A stretch of DNA of 64,000 bases, taken from NCBI RefSeq assembly GCF_011170065.1, contig NZ_BLLH01000002.1, positions 248,001-312,000 of the forward strand. Reading direction: 5' to 3'. The notes under the pieces are model-generated. The model searched no databases and was not told where the DNA came from. It saw only the letters and a program-made list of their open reading frames with translations. The DNA comes from Pseudolactococcus insecticola. GTDB lineage: Bacteria > Bacillota > Bacilli > Lactobacillales > Streptococcaceae. Positions 33,376 through 41,885 of the stretch are shown one piece after another (within the stretch, counting starts at the first letter, position 1; each line of letters opens with the position of its first letter). Both the position numbers and the translations under genes were made by a program.

Positions 33376-34902
33376 TTACAACGTCTCAAAAACATCAGAA
33401 AATAGTTCTTCTACAATTTGTTTTTCAGGTTGCGCTTGGTGTAACCATTTCGCAGTATTTGCGATCTGGTTTTCTAGTAATGTATCGCCATTTGTCAATA
33501 TTTCCTGCATTTCAGCTTCAAGCCTATCAAACTGAGTGAGTCTATGGACACCATCCATGAGTGCCTCACCATCTTGACTCAGTTTTTTATGACCCTCACG
33601 CTCCAGCCAAACAATCGGCGTACGCAGTATCTGAGACTCATATAAGATAGAAACACCGTCTGCAATAACCAAGTCAGCCGCCTTGACAAGCGCATGCATC
33701 CCTCGGTCAGCAACAACTCTTGCATTAGGTAAGGCTTCCCATTTTTGAACAAATTCTCTATATTTTTGAGGATTATGTGTTTGAAACTCGGGATGCGGAT
33801 TCAGTATAAAGGCATAATCAGGATATTTCTCAATCAAGGCAAGGTATTTATCAAAAAATTGTCCCAAAACACCAAACTGCAAGCCCTTATCCTCGATTGT
33901 AAAATGCGCAACAATAACAATTTTTTTCTTGAAATCACGCATTTCCTCAGGCCAATATGCCTCAGTTTGTGCAATAGAGACTGCTTTAATATTGCCAACA
34001 TCATGATACTTATCAGCAATGTCTTGGCGTCCAGCTTTCTCATAGTTATCTTTTTCGTTTTGTGACAGAGTCCCATAGATCACGTTTCCGTAAAGATAAT
34101 AAGGGCTCGTATTTGTTGCTGGATCCATCCATTGTGCCGTATCATCAGAAATAAAGTTATCAATAACCGTATAAAAAATACTGTTTAGCTTGGCATATGA
34201 CAGACTTGGTGCACTAAAGACCTTGTGCCAGCCATCTTCCCATGGATCTTGTCGAAAGATAAAGTGCGGTAAGAATGTTTTCAAGCTCTGAGCCAGTTCA
34301 TCAGGCTCTCCAGTCTCAAATGCAATGCCTGCCGCCTTGAGTTCGTCGTTTAATTTTGGTAAGATGTTTGCACCATTTGGAATCACCCATGGCACCGTGT
34401 AAACTTTCAGCTCAAACCGTTCATCTACTTGCAATCGTAGCATCAAATCTCGCATGGCAACAACGCTGCCATACTTATGGAGTAAAAAGGCTACTTTTAC
34501 CTTTCCCTCACTGAGTTTTGTCATTTTGAAATTCAGCTTTTGTATGATAGCGTGGGCTGTTTTTCTCTCAGATCTTAGGCTGTCATTTTCTACCTGCTCA
34601 TCCAACAACATCTCATCTAGCCTCGCTGCATGCTTTAAATTATTCACTTTCAAAAATCTGGGATTGATACCCATTTTTCCTTCAAAACGACCTGGTGTCG
34701 TTTCAACCAGTGTCATTTTTAGTTGATGATTATTATCATATATCAATAACGCTTCATCTGCTATCGTCCAAAAAGAAAGATTTGAACTTGTACTATTTTC
34801 AATCTTGCCATCTGCTGTGAACCTGACATTTTCTGAAAAAGTTCTTGCAAAAGGCCTACCATATGCCCAGATAGTACTTGTTAGGAGTTCTTTTTTTATC
34901 AT
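33376..34902 (-). CDS. TagF-like transferase with one N-terminal repeat module (copy A)
   Basis: A 508-residue protein, first gene of the glycan cluster. It has a single N-terminal module (about residues 4-84: TIWAYGRP, VRFTADGKIEN, RFEGKMG), then the same GT-B/PF04464-like domain as the genes at 24586 and 22490: KVAFLLHKYGSV, LPHFIFRQDPWEDGW, LNPHPEF and DGVSILYESQILRTPIVWLE. GGGGAATAAAG precedes the ATG. The promoter is an extended -10 (TGG-TATAAT, 34959-34964) fused to the terminator of the DUF4811 gene. Confidence 0.78.
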   Translation of the reverse strand: MIKKELLTSTIWAYGRPFARTFSENVRFTADGKIENSTSSNLSFWTIADEALLIYDNNHQLKMTLVETTPGRFEGKMGINPRFLKVNNLKHAARLDEMLLDEQVENDSLRSERKTAHAIIQKLNFKMTKLSEGKVKVAFLLHKYGSVVAMRDLMLRLQVDERFELKVYTVPWVIPNGANILPKLNDELKAAGIAFETGEPDELAQSLKTFLPHFIFRQDPWEDGWHKVFSAPSLSYAKLNSIFYTVIDNFISDDTAQWMDPATNTSPYYLYGNVIYGTLSQNEKDNYEKAGRQDIADKYHDVGNIKAVSIAQTEAYWPEEMRDFKKKIVIVAHFTIEDKGLQFGVLGQFFDKYLALIEKYPDYAFILNPHPEFQTHNPQKYREFVQKWEALPNARVVADRGMHALVKAADLVIADGVSILYESQILRTPIVWLEREGHKKLSQDGEALMDGVHRLTQFDRLEAEMQEILTNGDTLLENQIANTAKWLHQAQPEKQIVEELFSDVFETL

Positions 34903-34958
34903 TTTCTTTATTCCCCATTTTTTTACTATAATGCTATCTTAAACTATATTATCTATCT

Positions 34959-34992
34959 ATTATACCAAAAAACACGCTATTTAGCGCGTTTT
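34959..34992 (-). promoter_or_regulatory. DUF4811 terminator fused to the glycan-cluster promoter
   Basis: Minus-strand ACGCGCTA-AA-TAGCGTGT with a T-run leads into TGG-TATAAT. The leader to the first cluster gene is about 50 bases. Confidence 0.7.
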
Positions 34993-35010
34993 CGCTTTAT
35001 GGTCACAGTC

Positions 35011-35724
35011 TTACTTGATTGCTAAAAGTGACTTGATTTGTTGCACTTGAAGTTCTGTGTATTTTTCTGGATCTGCTTTTTGAAGTTGGGCGAGTTGCGC
35101 TGCTTTTGCAGGATCTGCTTTAACTTCAGCAGCCATTTTAGCTTGTAGCTCTGGCGCTTTCTTTTGCAGTTCAGCTGCTTGTTTTTGTGTCAAAACAAGC
35201 CAAGTTTTTGCTGGCACTTTGACGACATTTTTTTCCTTAACAAGCTCACCGTCTTCATCGCCGATACCAAAGATCACTTTGAAAAAGTCATTTGACCATG
35301 TTCGTGTTGTTTTAGTCGTCGTCAATGTCGCTTTTTTGACTGCTGCCGTTTTATAAGTAGCAGATTTTTTAACACTTTCACTGATGTGTTTTTTATCTGG
35401 TGTGAAATGCGCACTTGGCTTTTTATCCGTTGCTTTATCTCGGTAAACTAGGACATAATCTCCTGATTTTGTACCAATTGGCACATCAATCATCATACCA
35501 AAACTAGCATTTGTATCACCAGCCGTATAAATCTCAGTCGTTGTTGTTTTCGATACAGTTTTCATGCCCCAATGATGGCTAAAATGCGCCGTCAAGCCAC
35601 CCACGCTAAGCGCAAGCAAGATAAAACTAATGCCACCAAAAATCCAGCGGACAAGGTCTGCTTTTGTGAACATAAAGAAGTAAAAAACAAGTACAGCGAA
35701 AATCGCAATGATAGGAATAATCAT
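35011..35724 (-). CDS. DUF4811 domain membrane protein
   Basis: A 237-residue protein: two N-terminal transmembrane helices (about 2-19 and 28-48), an extracellular beta-rich region, and a C-terminal helical stretch rich in Lys, Ala and Gln. It resembles DUF4811 proteins, which in lactic acid bacteria regularly follow a DHA2 efflux gene. Function unknown; probably an accessory to the exporter. The ATG lies two bases after the exporter stop, with GGAGGTAAATAATC overlapping the exporter end. Confidence 0.75.
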   Translation of the reverse strand: MIIPIIAIFAVLVFYFFMFTKADLVRWIFGGISFILLALSVGGLTAHFSHHWGMKTVSKTTTTEIYTAGDTNASFGMMIDVPIGTKSGDYVLVYRDKATDKKPSAHFTPDKKHISESVKKSATYKTAAVKKATLTTTKTTRTWSNDFFKVIFGIGDEDGELVKEKNVVKVPAKTWLVLTQKQAAELQKKAPELQAKMAAEVKADPAKAAQLAQLQKADPEKYTELQVQQIKSLLAIK

Positions 35725-35726
35725 GA

Positions 35727-37271
35727 TTATTTACCTCCTTTTACATCTGCAGTCGCAGTTTCATCTTTTCCTTCGATATGTTTACCCTTGCGCAACAGTC
35801 CTGAAATCAAAAGACCAATCACAGCAAATAAGAAACCAAGGAAGAATGACACGTGAAAACCATCTAAACTAGCATGAATCATCTTTTCAGCATAAGCCAA
35901 TGGATTTGACGTTTGTAGCGATTTTGCCGGTGTGTTATTTGTGATGATATTTTGTGTGACAGATGACAAGAGAGCAACGACAACTGCTGAGGCAACTTGC
36001 CGTGCTGTATTGTTACTTGCTGTCCCTTGTGCGGCTTCTTGAGGTGGCAGAGCTGACATGGCTGATGCAGTCAGTGGCATCATGACCATGGCAATCCCAA
36101 ACATACGAAGCGCATACATGGTTGTAATGAAGATAGTAGACGTTGTTTCGCTCAAAAACATGAACGGCAACGTCCCGATAGCTAGGATAGTAAAGCCGAC
36201 ACGAGCAAGGCGTTTTGCCCCGACTTTATCGTAAGCAGCTCCCGCAAGCGGTGACACAATCCCCATCATCAAAGCCCCAGGCAAGAGTGCAATCCCTGAG
36301 TTCAAAGCTGATAAACCACGAACATTTTGCAAATAAAGTGGCAACATCATCTCAACACCCATCATGGCCATCATAGATAGCGCAATCGCAGCTGTTGTCA
36401 CGGTAAATTGTTTGTTAAGGAAAACTTTAACGTCCAAAAACGGATCGCTCATGCGAGTTTGACGTAAAACAAACAAGACGATAATCAGGATACCAACCAC
36501 GATTGGTACGATAACTTTCGGCACATTGCCCCAACCTTCTGTTGCAACGTTTGTGAATCCCCAAAGAAAGAGTCCGAAACCTAGAATAGATTCAACCAAT
36601 GACAAGAAATCGAGTTTCATCGGACGGTTTGGAATGACGTCTTTCAAGACAAATGGTGACAAGACAAATGCGATTGTGATGACCACAAGTGGCAAGATAA
36701 AGATTGTCCGCCAAGAGTTTGAGATGGTAAGTCCCAAAATCACATGATTTTTTTCCAAAATCCAACCTGACAAAGTTGGTCCGATAGCTGGTGCAAGCCC
36801 AATCACGAGTCCACCAAGCCCCATGGCTTTACCGCGTTCTTCGGCTGGGAAGATATTGACCATGACGACTTGCATCAAGGGCATAGTGATCCCAACTGCG
36901 ATGGCTTGGATAATCCGTCCTGCTAGAAAGACAGTCCAATTTGAAGTCGGTGCAACGCTCGCCGTAAACATACCTATAAATAATAGCGCATAAGCCACAA
37001 CATAGAGCCATTTTGTAGAAAACTTCGTTGTTAAATAGGCTGAAACGGGAACCATGATACCGTTTGCAAGCAAAAACCATGTCGTTGCTTCCTGTGCTGT
37101 CGACAGGTTAATATCGAAGTCTTTCATAAGAGATGGAAGCGCCGTCCCAAGTGACGTCTGCATCAGCATCCCTGCAAATGTCGCAACCAGAATCAAGACA
37201 AGCATAGCCATACGTTTATATGGTTTGCCATGAATATCAAGTGTCGGTGCTTTTGTAGTAGTATCTGACAA
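35727..37271 (-). CDS. DHA2 family 14-helix drug/efflux MFS transporter
   Basis: A 514-residue major facilitator protein with 14 predicted helices. Motif A-like DKVGAKRLARVG and the DHA2 motif C-like segment GLAPAIGPTLSGWIL lie near residue 157. It is similar to the EmrB/LmrB group; the exported compound is unknown. AAAGGAG lies before the ATG. The promoter (TTGACA, 17, TAAACT) is flanked by GTAAACT repeats, pointing to a local repressor whose gene is not in this window. Confidence 0.88.
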   Translation of the reverse strand: MSDTTTKAPTLDIHGKPYKRMAMLVLILVATFAGMLMQTSLGTALPSLMKDFDINLSTAQEATTWFLLANGIMVPVSAYLTTKFSTKWLYVVAYALLFIGMFTASVAPTSNWTVFLAGRIIQAIAVGITMPLMQVVMVNIFPAEERGKAMGLGGLVIGLAPAIGPTLSGWILEKNHVILGLTISNSWRTIFILPLVVITIAFVLSPFVLKDVIPNRPMKLDFLSLVESILGFGLFLWGFTNVATEGWGNVPKVIVPIVVGILIIVLFVLRQTRMSDPFLDVKVFLNKQFTVTTAAIALSMMAMMGVEMMLPLYLQNVRGLSALNSGIALLPGALMMGIVSPLAGAAYDKVGAKRLARVGFTILAIGTLPFMFLSETTSTIFITTMYALRMFGIAMVMMPLTASAMSALPPQEAAQGTASNNTARQVASAVVVALLSSVTQNIITNNTPAKSLQTSNPLAYAEKMIHASLDGFHVSFFLGFLFAVIGLLISGLLRKGKHIEGKDETATADVKGGK

Positions 37272-37340
37272 TGTATTTCTCCTTTAATTTAATTCATTAC
37301 GTTTGTCTTTCAAGAGACAATAGATGTAATTGCATTATTT

Positions 37341-37393
37341 AGTTTACGACTTTCATTTTGCTTTGTCAAGGATTTTGTTAACTAAGTTTACAA
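37341..37393 (-). promoter_or_regulatory. Exporter promoter with dyad operator
   Basis: TTGACA (37364-37369), 17 bases, TAAACT (37341-37346) on the minus strand. A 19-base near-perfect dyad TTGTTAAC-TAA-GTTTACAA lies just upstream (37375-37393). Its half GTAAACT recurs over the -10. The layout suits a TetR-type repressor. A weak cre-like match (12 of 14) lies at 37393-37406. Confidence 0.55.
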
Positions 37394-37429
37394 TAAAACG
37401 TTTTCATACATTATTTTGGTGATAATATC

Positions 37430-37457
37430 AAAAAAAGCAGCTCTTGTGAGTTGCTTT
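37430..37457 (-). terminator. Terminator of gyrB
   Basis: Minus-strand AGCAACTC-ACAA-GAGCTGCT (one mismatch) plus a T-run, right after the gyrB stop. Confidence 0.75.
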
Positions 37458-37462
37458 CTTCA

Positions 37463-39487
37463 TTAAATATCAATCGTTGAATATTGTGCATTGGCTTCAA
37501 TGAAGTCACGGCGTGGTTCCACGCGATCACCCATGAGCATGTCAAAGATTTGATCAGCTTCTGCTGCGTCATCAACGCTGACTTGTGCCATGGTTCTGTA
37601 TTCTGGATCCATGGTCGTTTCCCAGAGCTGATGGTCATCCATTTCACCAAGCCCTTTATAACGCTGGACGATTGGCTTACGATTCCCATTCGTCATACTG
37701 GCAACTGTTTCTTGAAGCTCTTGTTCCTGATTAACACCGGGTTGGATGTAGGTGATATTATCGCCAAGTTTCACGCCATAAATCGGTGGCTGTGCAATAT
37801 AAACATAGCCTGCCTCAACGACTGGGCGCATGTAGCGATAAAATAGCGTCAAGAGCAGGGTTCTGATGTGCGCACCGTCAACATCGGCATCGGTCATAAT
37901 GACAAGCTTGTGATAACGTGCTTTTGACACATCAAAATCAGCACCAAAACCAGTCCCCATCGCAGTAAACAGCGAGCGAATTTCTTCATTGGCCAGAATT
38001 TTATCCATGCTTGCTTTTTCGACGTTTAAAATCTTACCTCGAATCGGCAAAATCGCTTGAAACTCACGATTTCGACCAGACTTGGCAGAACCACCGGCTG
38101 AGTCTCCTTCGACGATGAAGATTTCAGTTTGTGTCGGATCGTTAGATGAGCAGTCTGCTAATTTCCCTGGTAAGTTTGAGATTTCAAGTCCTGATTTTTT
38201 ACGAGTCACTTCGCGGGCACGTTTGGCTGCAATGCGCGCCTTACTTGCAAGAATTCCTTTTTCAACGATTCTGCGTGCAACTTGCGGATTTTCAAGCAAA
38301 AATGTCGTTAATTCTTCGCTGAAAAGTTTATTTACGATACCTGAAACTTCAGAGTTACCTAACTTTGTCTTGGTTTGTCCTTCAAACTGCGGATTCGGGT
38401 GTTTGACAGAAATGACTGCCGTCAGACCTTCACGAACGTCATCACCCGTCAGATTCTCCTCATTTTCTTTGAGGAGTTTGTTAGTCTTGGCGTAGTTGTT
38501 AATCACGCGCGTCAGAGCTGTTCTAAACCCTTGTTCATGCGTTCCACCTTCGTGGGTGCTGATATTATTTGCAAATGACAACACCGTTGAGTGATAGTCC
38601 CCTGTATATTGCATAGCAACTTCGACTGCAATCCCGTCCATCTCGCCTTCGGTGAAAATAGCTGGTTCAAACAAGGCTGTTTTCTTTTCATTGAGATAGG
38701 CAACATAGGACTGAATCCCACCTTCATAGTGGTAATGCAGGGTTTCAGCTTCGTCAGGGCGTTTATCTGTGATTGAGATGCGCAAACCACGGTTTAAAAA
38801 GGCAAGCTCACGCACGCGCTTCGCTAGTTTTTCAAACTCAAACTCAGTCGTTTCCGTGAAAATCGTCGGATCTGGTGTAAAATGGACAGTTGTCCCGTGT
38901 TTATCGGTGTCTCCAATAAGTTTGAGGTCCTCTCCAACTATACCACGGTGATATTCTTGGAAATATTGTTTACCTTGCGTAAAAACGTTGACATCTAACT
39001 GTGTCGACAGGGCATTGACGACTGATGAGCCTACGCCGTGCAAACCACCAGAGACTTTATAGCCGCCTCCGCCAAATTTACCACCCGCGTGAAGCACAGT
39101 AAAGACTGTTTCAACTGCTGGACGACCTGTTTTTTCCTGGATACCAACTGGAATACCACGTCCATCGTCGATAACCGTAATCGAATTATCTGGCTCAATA
39201 AAGACTTCGATATGCGTTGCAAATCCAGCAAGCGCCTCATCAATCGAGTTATCCACAATTTCCCAGACCAAATGATGCAGTCCTTCTGCTGAGGTCGAGC
39301 CGATATACATCCCTGGTCGCATGCGAACAGCTTCAAGCCCTTCTAGGACTTGAATCTGACTAGCATCATACTCGGCTGCTCTTTCTTTTAAGTCTTGCGC
39401 TTTATCTATCACGTCGTTTGCTTCGTTTTCTAGTGTCAAAATAAACCTCTTCTTATTTCCTAAAATCAGCTGAGCTGACTTTTTCAT
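37463..39487 (-). CDS. gyrB: DNA gyrase subunit B
   Basis: The ATPase subunit of gyrase, 674 residues as read. The GHKL ATPase has [18 protein letters not shown] and the glycine loop [14 protein letters not shown]. The TOPRIM domain has [13 protein letters not shown] and [13 protein letters not shown]; the C-terminus has YKGLGEMD. The start is uncertain. ATG 39487 has AGAAGGA, but the first 16 residues look non-conserved; a TTG at about 39435 (LTLENEAND) with GAAGAGG upstream gives a more typical length. The promoter TGG-TATAAT lies near 39527. Confidence 0.95.
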   Translation of the reverse strand: MKKSAQLILGNKKRFILTLENEANDVIDKAQDLKERAAEYDASQIQVLEGLEAVRMRPGMYIGSTSAEGLHHLVWEIVDNSIDEALAGFATHIEVFIEPDNSITVIDDGRGIPVGIQEKTGRPAVETVFTVLHAGGKFGGGGYKVSGGLHGVGSSVVNALSTQLDVNVFTQGKQYFQEYHRGIVGEDLKLIGDTDKHGTTVHFTPDPTIFTETTEFEFEKLAKRVRELAFLNRGLRISITDKRPDEAETLHYHYEGGIQSYVAYLNEKKTALFEPAIFTEGEMDGIAVEVAMQYTGDYHSTVLSFANNISTHEGGTHEQGFRTALTRVINNYAKTNKLLKENEENLTGDDVREGLTAVISVKHPNPQFEGQTKTKLGNSEVSGIVNKLFSEELTTFLLENPQVARRIVEKGILASKARIAAKRAREVTRKKSGLEISNLPGKLADCSSNDPTQTEIFIVEGDSAGGSAKSGRNREFQAILPIRGKILNVEKASMDKILANEEIRSLFTAMGTGFGADFDVSKARYHKLVIMTDADVDGAHIRTLLLTLFYRYMRPVVEAGYVYIAQPPIYGVKLGDNITYIQPGVNQEQELQETVASMTNGNRKPIVQRYKGLGEMDDHQLWETTMDPEYRTMAQVSVDDAAEADQIFDMLMGDRVEPRRDFIEANAQYSTIDI

Positions 39488-39546
39488 CGGTCCTTCTCTA
39501 CTTAAAAATAAATAGAGATACCACTATATTATACCATTTTTCAGAC

Positions 39547-39588
39547 AAAAAAACACCTGCCAAGCCGTGATCAGAAAGCAGGTGTTTG
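39547..39588 (-). terminator. Terminator after the HAD gene
   Basis: Stem AACACCTGC/GCAGGTGTT with an about 17-base loop and seven T on the minus strand. Confidence 0.85.
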
Positions 39589-39597
39589 TTTTAATTT

Positions 39598-40215
39598 TTA
39601 GTCTTCTTTTAGCGTCAAAATCTCTGACAGATTGCTCACGGTATATGTCGCTGTCATGATTTCTTGGCTGTCTTGTGTCGCATTGTCATCAAAATAAATC
39701 GTTGCGATACCAGCATTCTCGCCTGCTACAACGTCTATCGCCCGATCACCAATCATGACTGGCTTTGCCATCTGGTACTTATCAAGCAGATAGTTAATTG
39801 ACTCTGGACTTGGCTTTCTAGCAAACCCGTTGCTTGCTGTCACAACTTCCTTGAAATAGCTTGAGATGCCTGCCGTCTCAAGGATTTCTAGGACTTGATC
39901 ATTGCGATGCGAGATCATAAAATTTCGTTGACCATTTTGGCAAATGGTTGCAAGCACCTTTGCAGCGTCTTTGAACAAGACGGGGTGCGTGAGGGCTTTT
40001 GCCTCTGTTTTTTTGTACGCCGCAGCAAAATCAGGCAGACCAGCTGCAAACTCTGAAATGGCAAAGTCTGTCGACGTTCGAAGTGCTTCGTAGATAGCAT
40101 CATGTGACACACTTACCCCAAAACTCGCAAGAACCTCCTGAAAAGCCGCTGCTGACGTCTCGTAGTTGTCAAGCAAGGTCCCGCCCAAATCCCATATATA
40201 ATCTGTAAAAATCAT
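39598..40215 (-). CDS. HAD superfamily hydrolase with altered DxD motif
   Basis: A 205-residue HAD-IA protein of the phosphoglycolate-phosphatase-like group. The nucleophile motif reads YIWDLGGTLLD, so the second Asp of DxD is Gly. The other motifs remain: MISHRND, RKPSPESI and MIGDRAIDVVAGENAG. Streptococcal relatives of this position (between rodA and gyrB) share this form, so activity may be changed rather than simply lost. Overlaps the EamA gene by 4 bases. Confidence 0.85.
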   Translation of the reverse strand: MIFTDYIWDLGGTLLDNYETSAAAFQEVLASFGVSVSHDAIYEALRTSTDFAISEFAAGLPDFAAAYKKTEAKALTHPVLFKDAAKVLATICQNGQRNFMISHRNDQVLEILETAGISSYFKEVVTASNGFARKPSPESINYLLDKYQMAKPVMIGDRAIDVVAGENAGIATIYFDDNATQDSQEIMTATYTVSNLSEILTLKED

Positions 40216-41117
40216 GATTTTCCTTCTTCCAAAGATAGCCAGATGACGCTTACAAGTGTGACTGCCATTGCGATACCTGTCACAGCGTCAAAGCGCATGC
40301 CAAATAGGATGACGCTGAAAACTGCGGCGAGAATTGGCTCCATGGCGGCACAGACTTCTGCAACAACAGGCGAGATATGCTTGATCGCACTCATGTTAAA
40401 CATGAACGCAATCGCTGTGCCAACTACCGCAACACCAAGCGCAAGCGACAGACTTTTGACATTGAGCGTGAAGTCCAGCCGCCAAACTGGGTAGACGATA
40501 TTCATGACGACGCCTGCTATCAGCATACCCCAGCCTGTTACGTTGATCACCTCATAGGTCTGTAACAGTCGTTTTGGTAAAAGTGAGTAGCTGACTACTG
40601 CAACTGCAGATAAAAGGCCTAGAATCAGCGCAAGCGGTGACAAGGTCATTGTGGCAATATTGCCATGCGTCGTCAGAAAGAAAATACCAACGAGCGCGAC
40701 CAAAACTAGCATAACAGACTTTACAGACGGTTTCTGATGGCGAAAAATCGCCAGATAGGTCAGAAGAAAGACTGGCGCTGTGAACTGAAGTACAGTTGCT
40801 GTCGCTGCATTTGCGGCCTGTATGCAGGCGTAAAATGTCAGCTGAACCATCAGAACTCCAAAAATCGCAAAACTGATCAGCGGCAGAATATTACGCTTTT
40901 CTCGCCAAATCGCAAAAAAATCTGACGGGCTTTGGATAAATGAGATAACAAGCAAAATCACCCCAGCCACTAAGAGTCTAAAAGACGTGATCCACATGGC
41001 ATTACCACCAAAATTTTCAAAAAAGATTTGGCCGAAGATGCCTGAAAACGCCCAAAAAAATCCTGCCATAATCGCATAGATTGTCCCTTTTAGCACACTT
41101 GTCTTGATAGATTTCAT
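40212..41117 (-). CDS. EamA/DMT family transporter
   Basis: A 301-residue ten-helix drug/metabolite transporter with the two EamA repeats (about 8-140 and 150-290). Substrate unknown. It is the first gene of a two-gene unit with the HAD hydrolase. TGA-TAAAAT (41124-41129) lies six bases before the ATG and there is no ribosome binding site, so a leaderless mRNA is predicted. Confidence 0.88.
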   Translation of the reverse strand: MKSIKTSVLKGTIYAIMAGFFWAFSGIFGQIFFENFGGNAMWITSFRLLVAGVILLVISFIQSPSDFFAIWREKRNILPLISFAIFGVLMVQLTFYACIQAANAATATVLQFTAPVFLLTYLAIFRHQKPSVKSVMLVLVALVGIFFLTTHGNIATMTLSPLALILGLLSAVAVVSYSLLPKRLLQTYEVINVTGWGMLIAGVVMNIVYPVWRLDFTLNVKSLSLALGVAVVGTAIAFMFNMSAIKHISPVVAEVCAAMEPILAAVFSVILFGMRFDAVTGIAMAVTLVSVIWLSLEEGKS

Positions 41118-41132
41118 GCTACTATTTTATCA
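41118..41132 (-). promoter_or_regulatory. Predicted leaderless promoter of the EamA gene
   Basis: TGA-TAAAAT, then AGTAGC, then ATG on the minus strand. Confidence 0.55.
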
Positions 41133-41178
41133 TAATATCTGCCAGATGTTTCACTATATCTTGTTTTTCAGGTTCATT

Positions 41179-41433
41179 TCACGCTTTTTTCTGAAATGGG
41201 CTGCAAGTCATGACTAGGTCAGATACATTATCAAGAAAAACGTGATCACGCTCAATGATAATCATGGCGGGCTTGAAAGAGTTCAGTAGGCGCTCAATCT
41301 GTTCTTGATTAAAGACGTCCAGATAGTTCAGTGGCTCTTCCCAGATGAATGACCCAGCTGTTTCTGACAGAGATTTTGCAAGTTCAACTTTTTTCTGCTG
41401 ACCAATGGACATCTGCTCGATTTTTTGGCTAAC
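41179..41433 (-). pseudogene. C-terminal remnant of an ABC-F ATPase
   Basis: About 85 residues resembling the end of Lsa/Vml-type ABC-F ribosome-protection proteins: signature-like IEQMSIGQQKKVELAKSL, Walker-B-like FIWEEPLNYLD and H-loop-like IIIERDH. Everything before the second signature motif is gone and the Walker B aspartate is Glu (EEP for DEP). The open frame runs back into the IIB gene, but that part is only terminator and intergenic DNA. No start signal seen. Confidence 0.8.
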
Positions 41434-41435
41434 AA

Positions 41436-41460
41436 AAGAAAACCACTTTTGCAAGTGATT
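41436..41460 (-). terminator. Terminator of the PTS IIB gene
   Basis: Minus-strand AATCACTT/AAGTGGTT stem with TTTTCTTTT after it. Confidence 0.7.
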
Positions 41461-41476
41461 TTCTGTTTGATTTTGA

Positions 41477-41779
41477 TTACCCTTTGAGTTCGATTGCCAA
41501 GTCAAGGCCTTTATCGCCTTGCATGAGGCCGTACATTTGCATTGGGATATCTTTAACTGGTGTTTCAGGGAATTTTTTAGTTACTTCGTCAACCATGTAA
41601 CGTGCTTGTGGGCCAATCATGATAACGTCAGCCTTAGGCCCTTCGCTATCAACTTCTGCAAGCCCGTAAGCTTTGACGTCGAAATCAAGGCCACGTTTTT
41701 CAGCTTCTTGTTGCATTTTTTGTGCGAAGAGTGATGTTGACATACCTGCTGAGCAGAATAATTTTACTGTAGTTGTCAT
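41477..41779 (-). CDS. PTS lactose/cellobiose-family IIB component (orphan)
   Basis: A 100-residue phosphocarrier. The phosphorylated cysteine is in KLFCSAGMSTSLFA (C9), followed by VIMIGPQARYM, typical of cellobiose/chitobiose IIB. It takes phosphate from IIA and passes it to the sugar in IIC. No IIA or IIC gene is near, so it is an orphan here. AAAGGTAAATTACC is before the ATG. A cre site and a separate perfect dyad lie in the leader. Confidence 0.92.
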   Translation of the reverse strand: MTTTVKLFCSAGMSTSLFAQKMQQEAEKRGLDFDVKAYGLAEVDSEGPKADVIMIGPQARYMVDEVTKKFPETPVKDIPMQMYGLMQGDKGLDLAIELKG

Positions 41780-41798
41780 GGTAATTTACCTTTTTTCG

Positions 41799-41821
41799 TT
41801 TACATTCTGTAAACGCTTTCT
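41799..41821 (-). promoter_or_regulatory. cre site and dyad in the IIB leader
   Basis: TGTAAACGCTTTCT (41808-41821) matches the CcpA cre consensus at 13 of 14 positions. It overlaps a perfect dyad GTTTACA-TTC-TGTAAAC. TATAAT of the promoter lies near 41840, so bound CcpA would act as a downstream roadblock. Confidence 0.65.
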
Positions 41822-41885
41822 TTCTTTTGATAAGTTTATTATATATCAAAACGACTACTTTGAAAAGTAATCGCTTGCATTTGTG

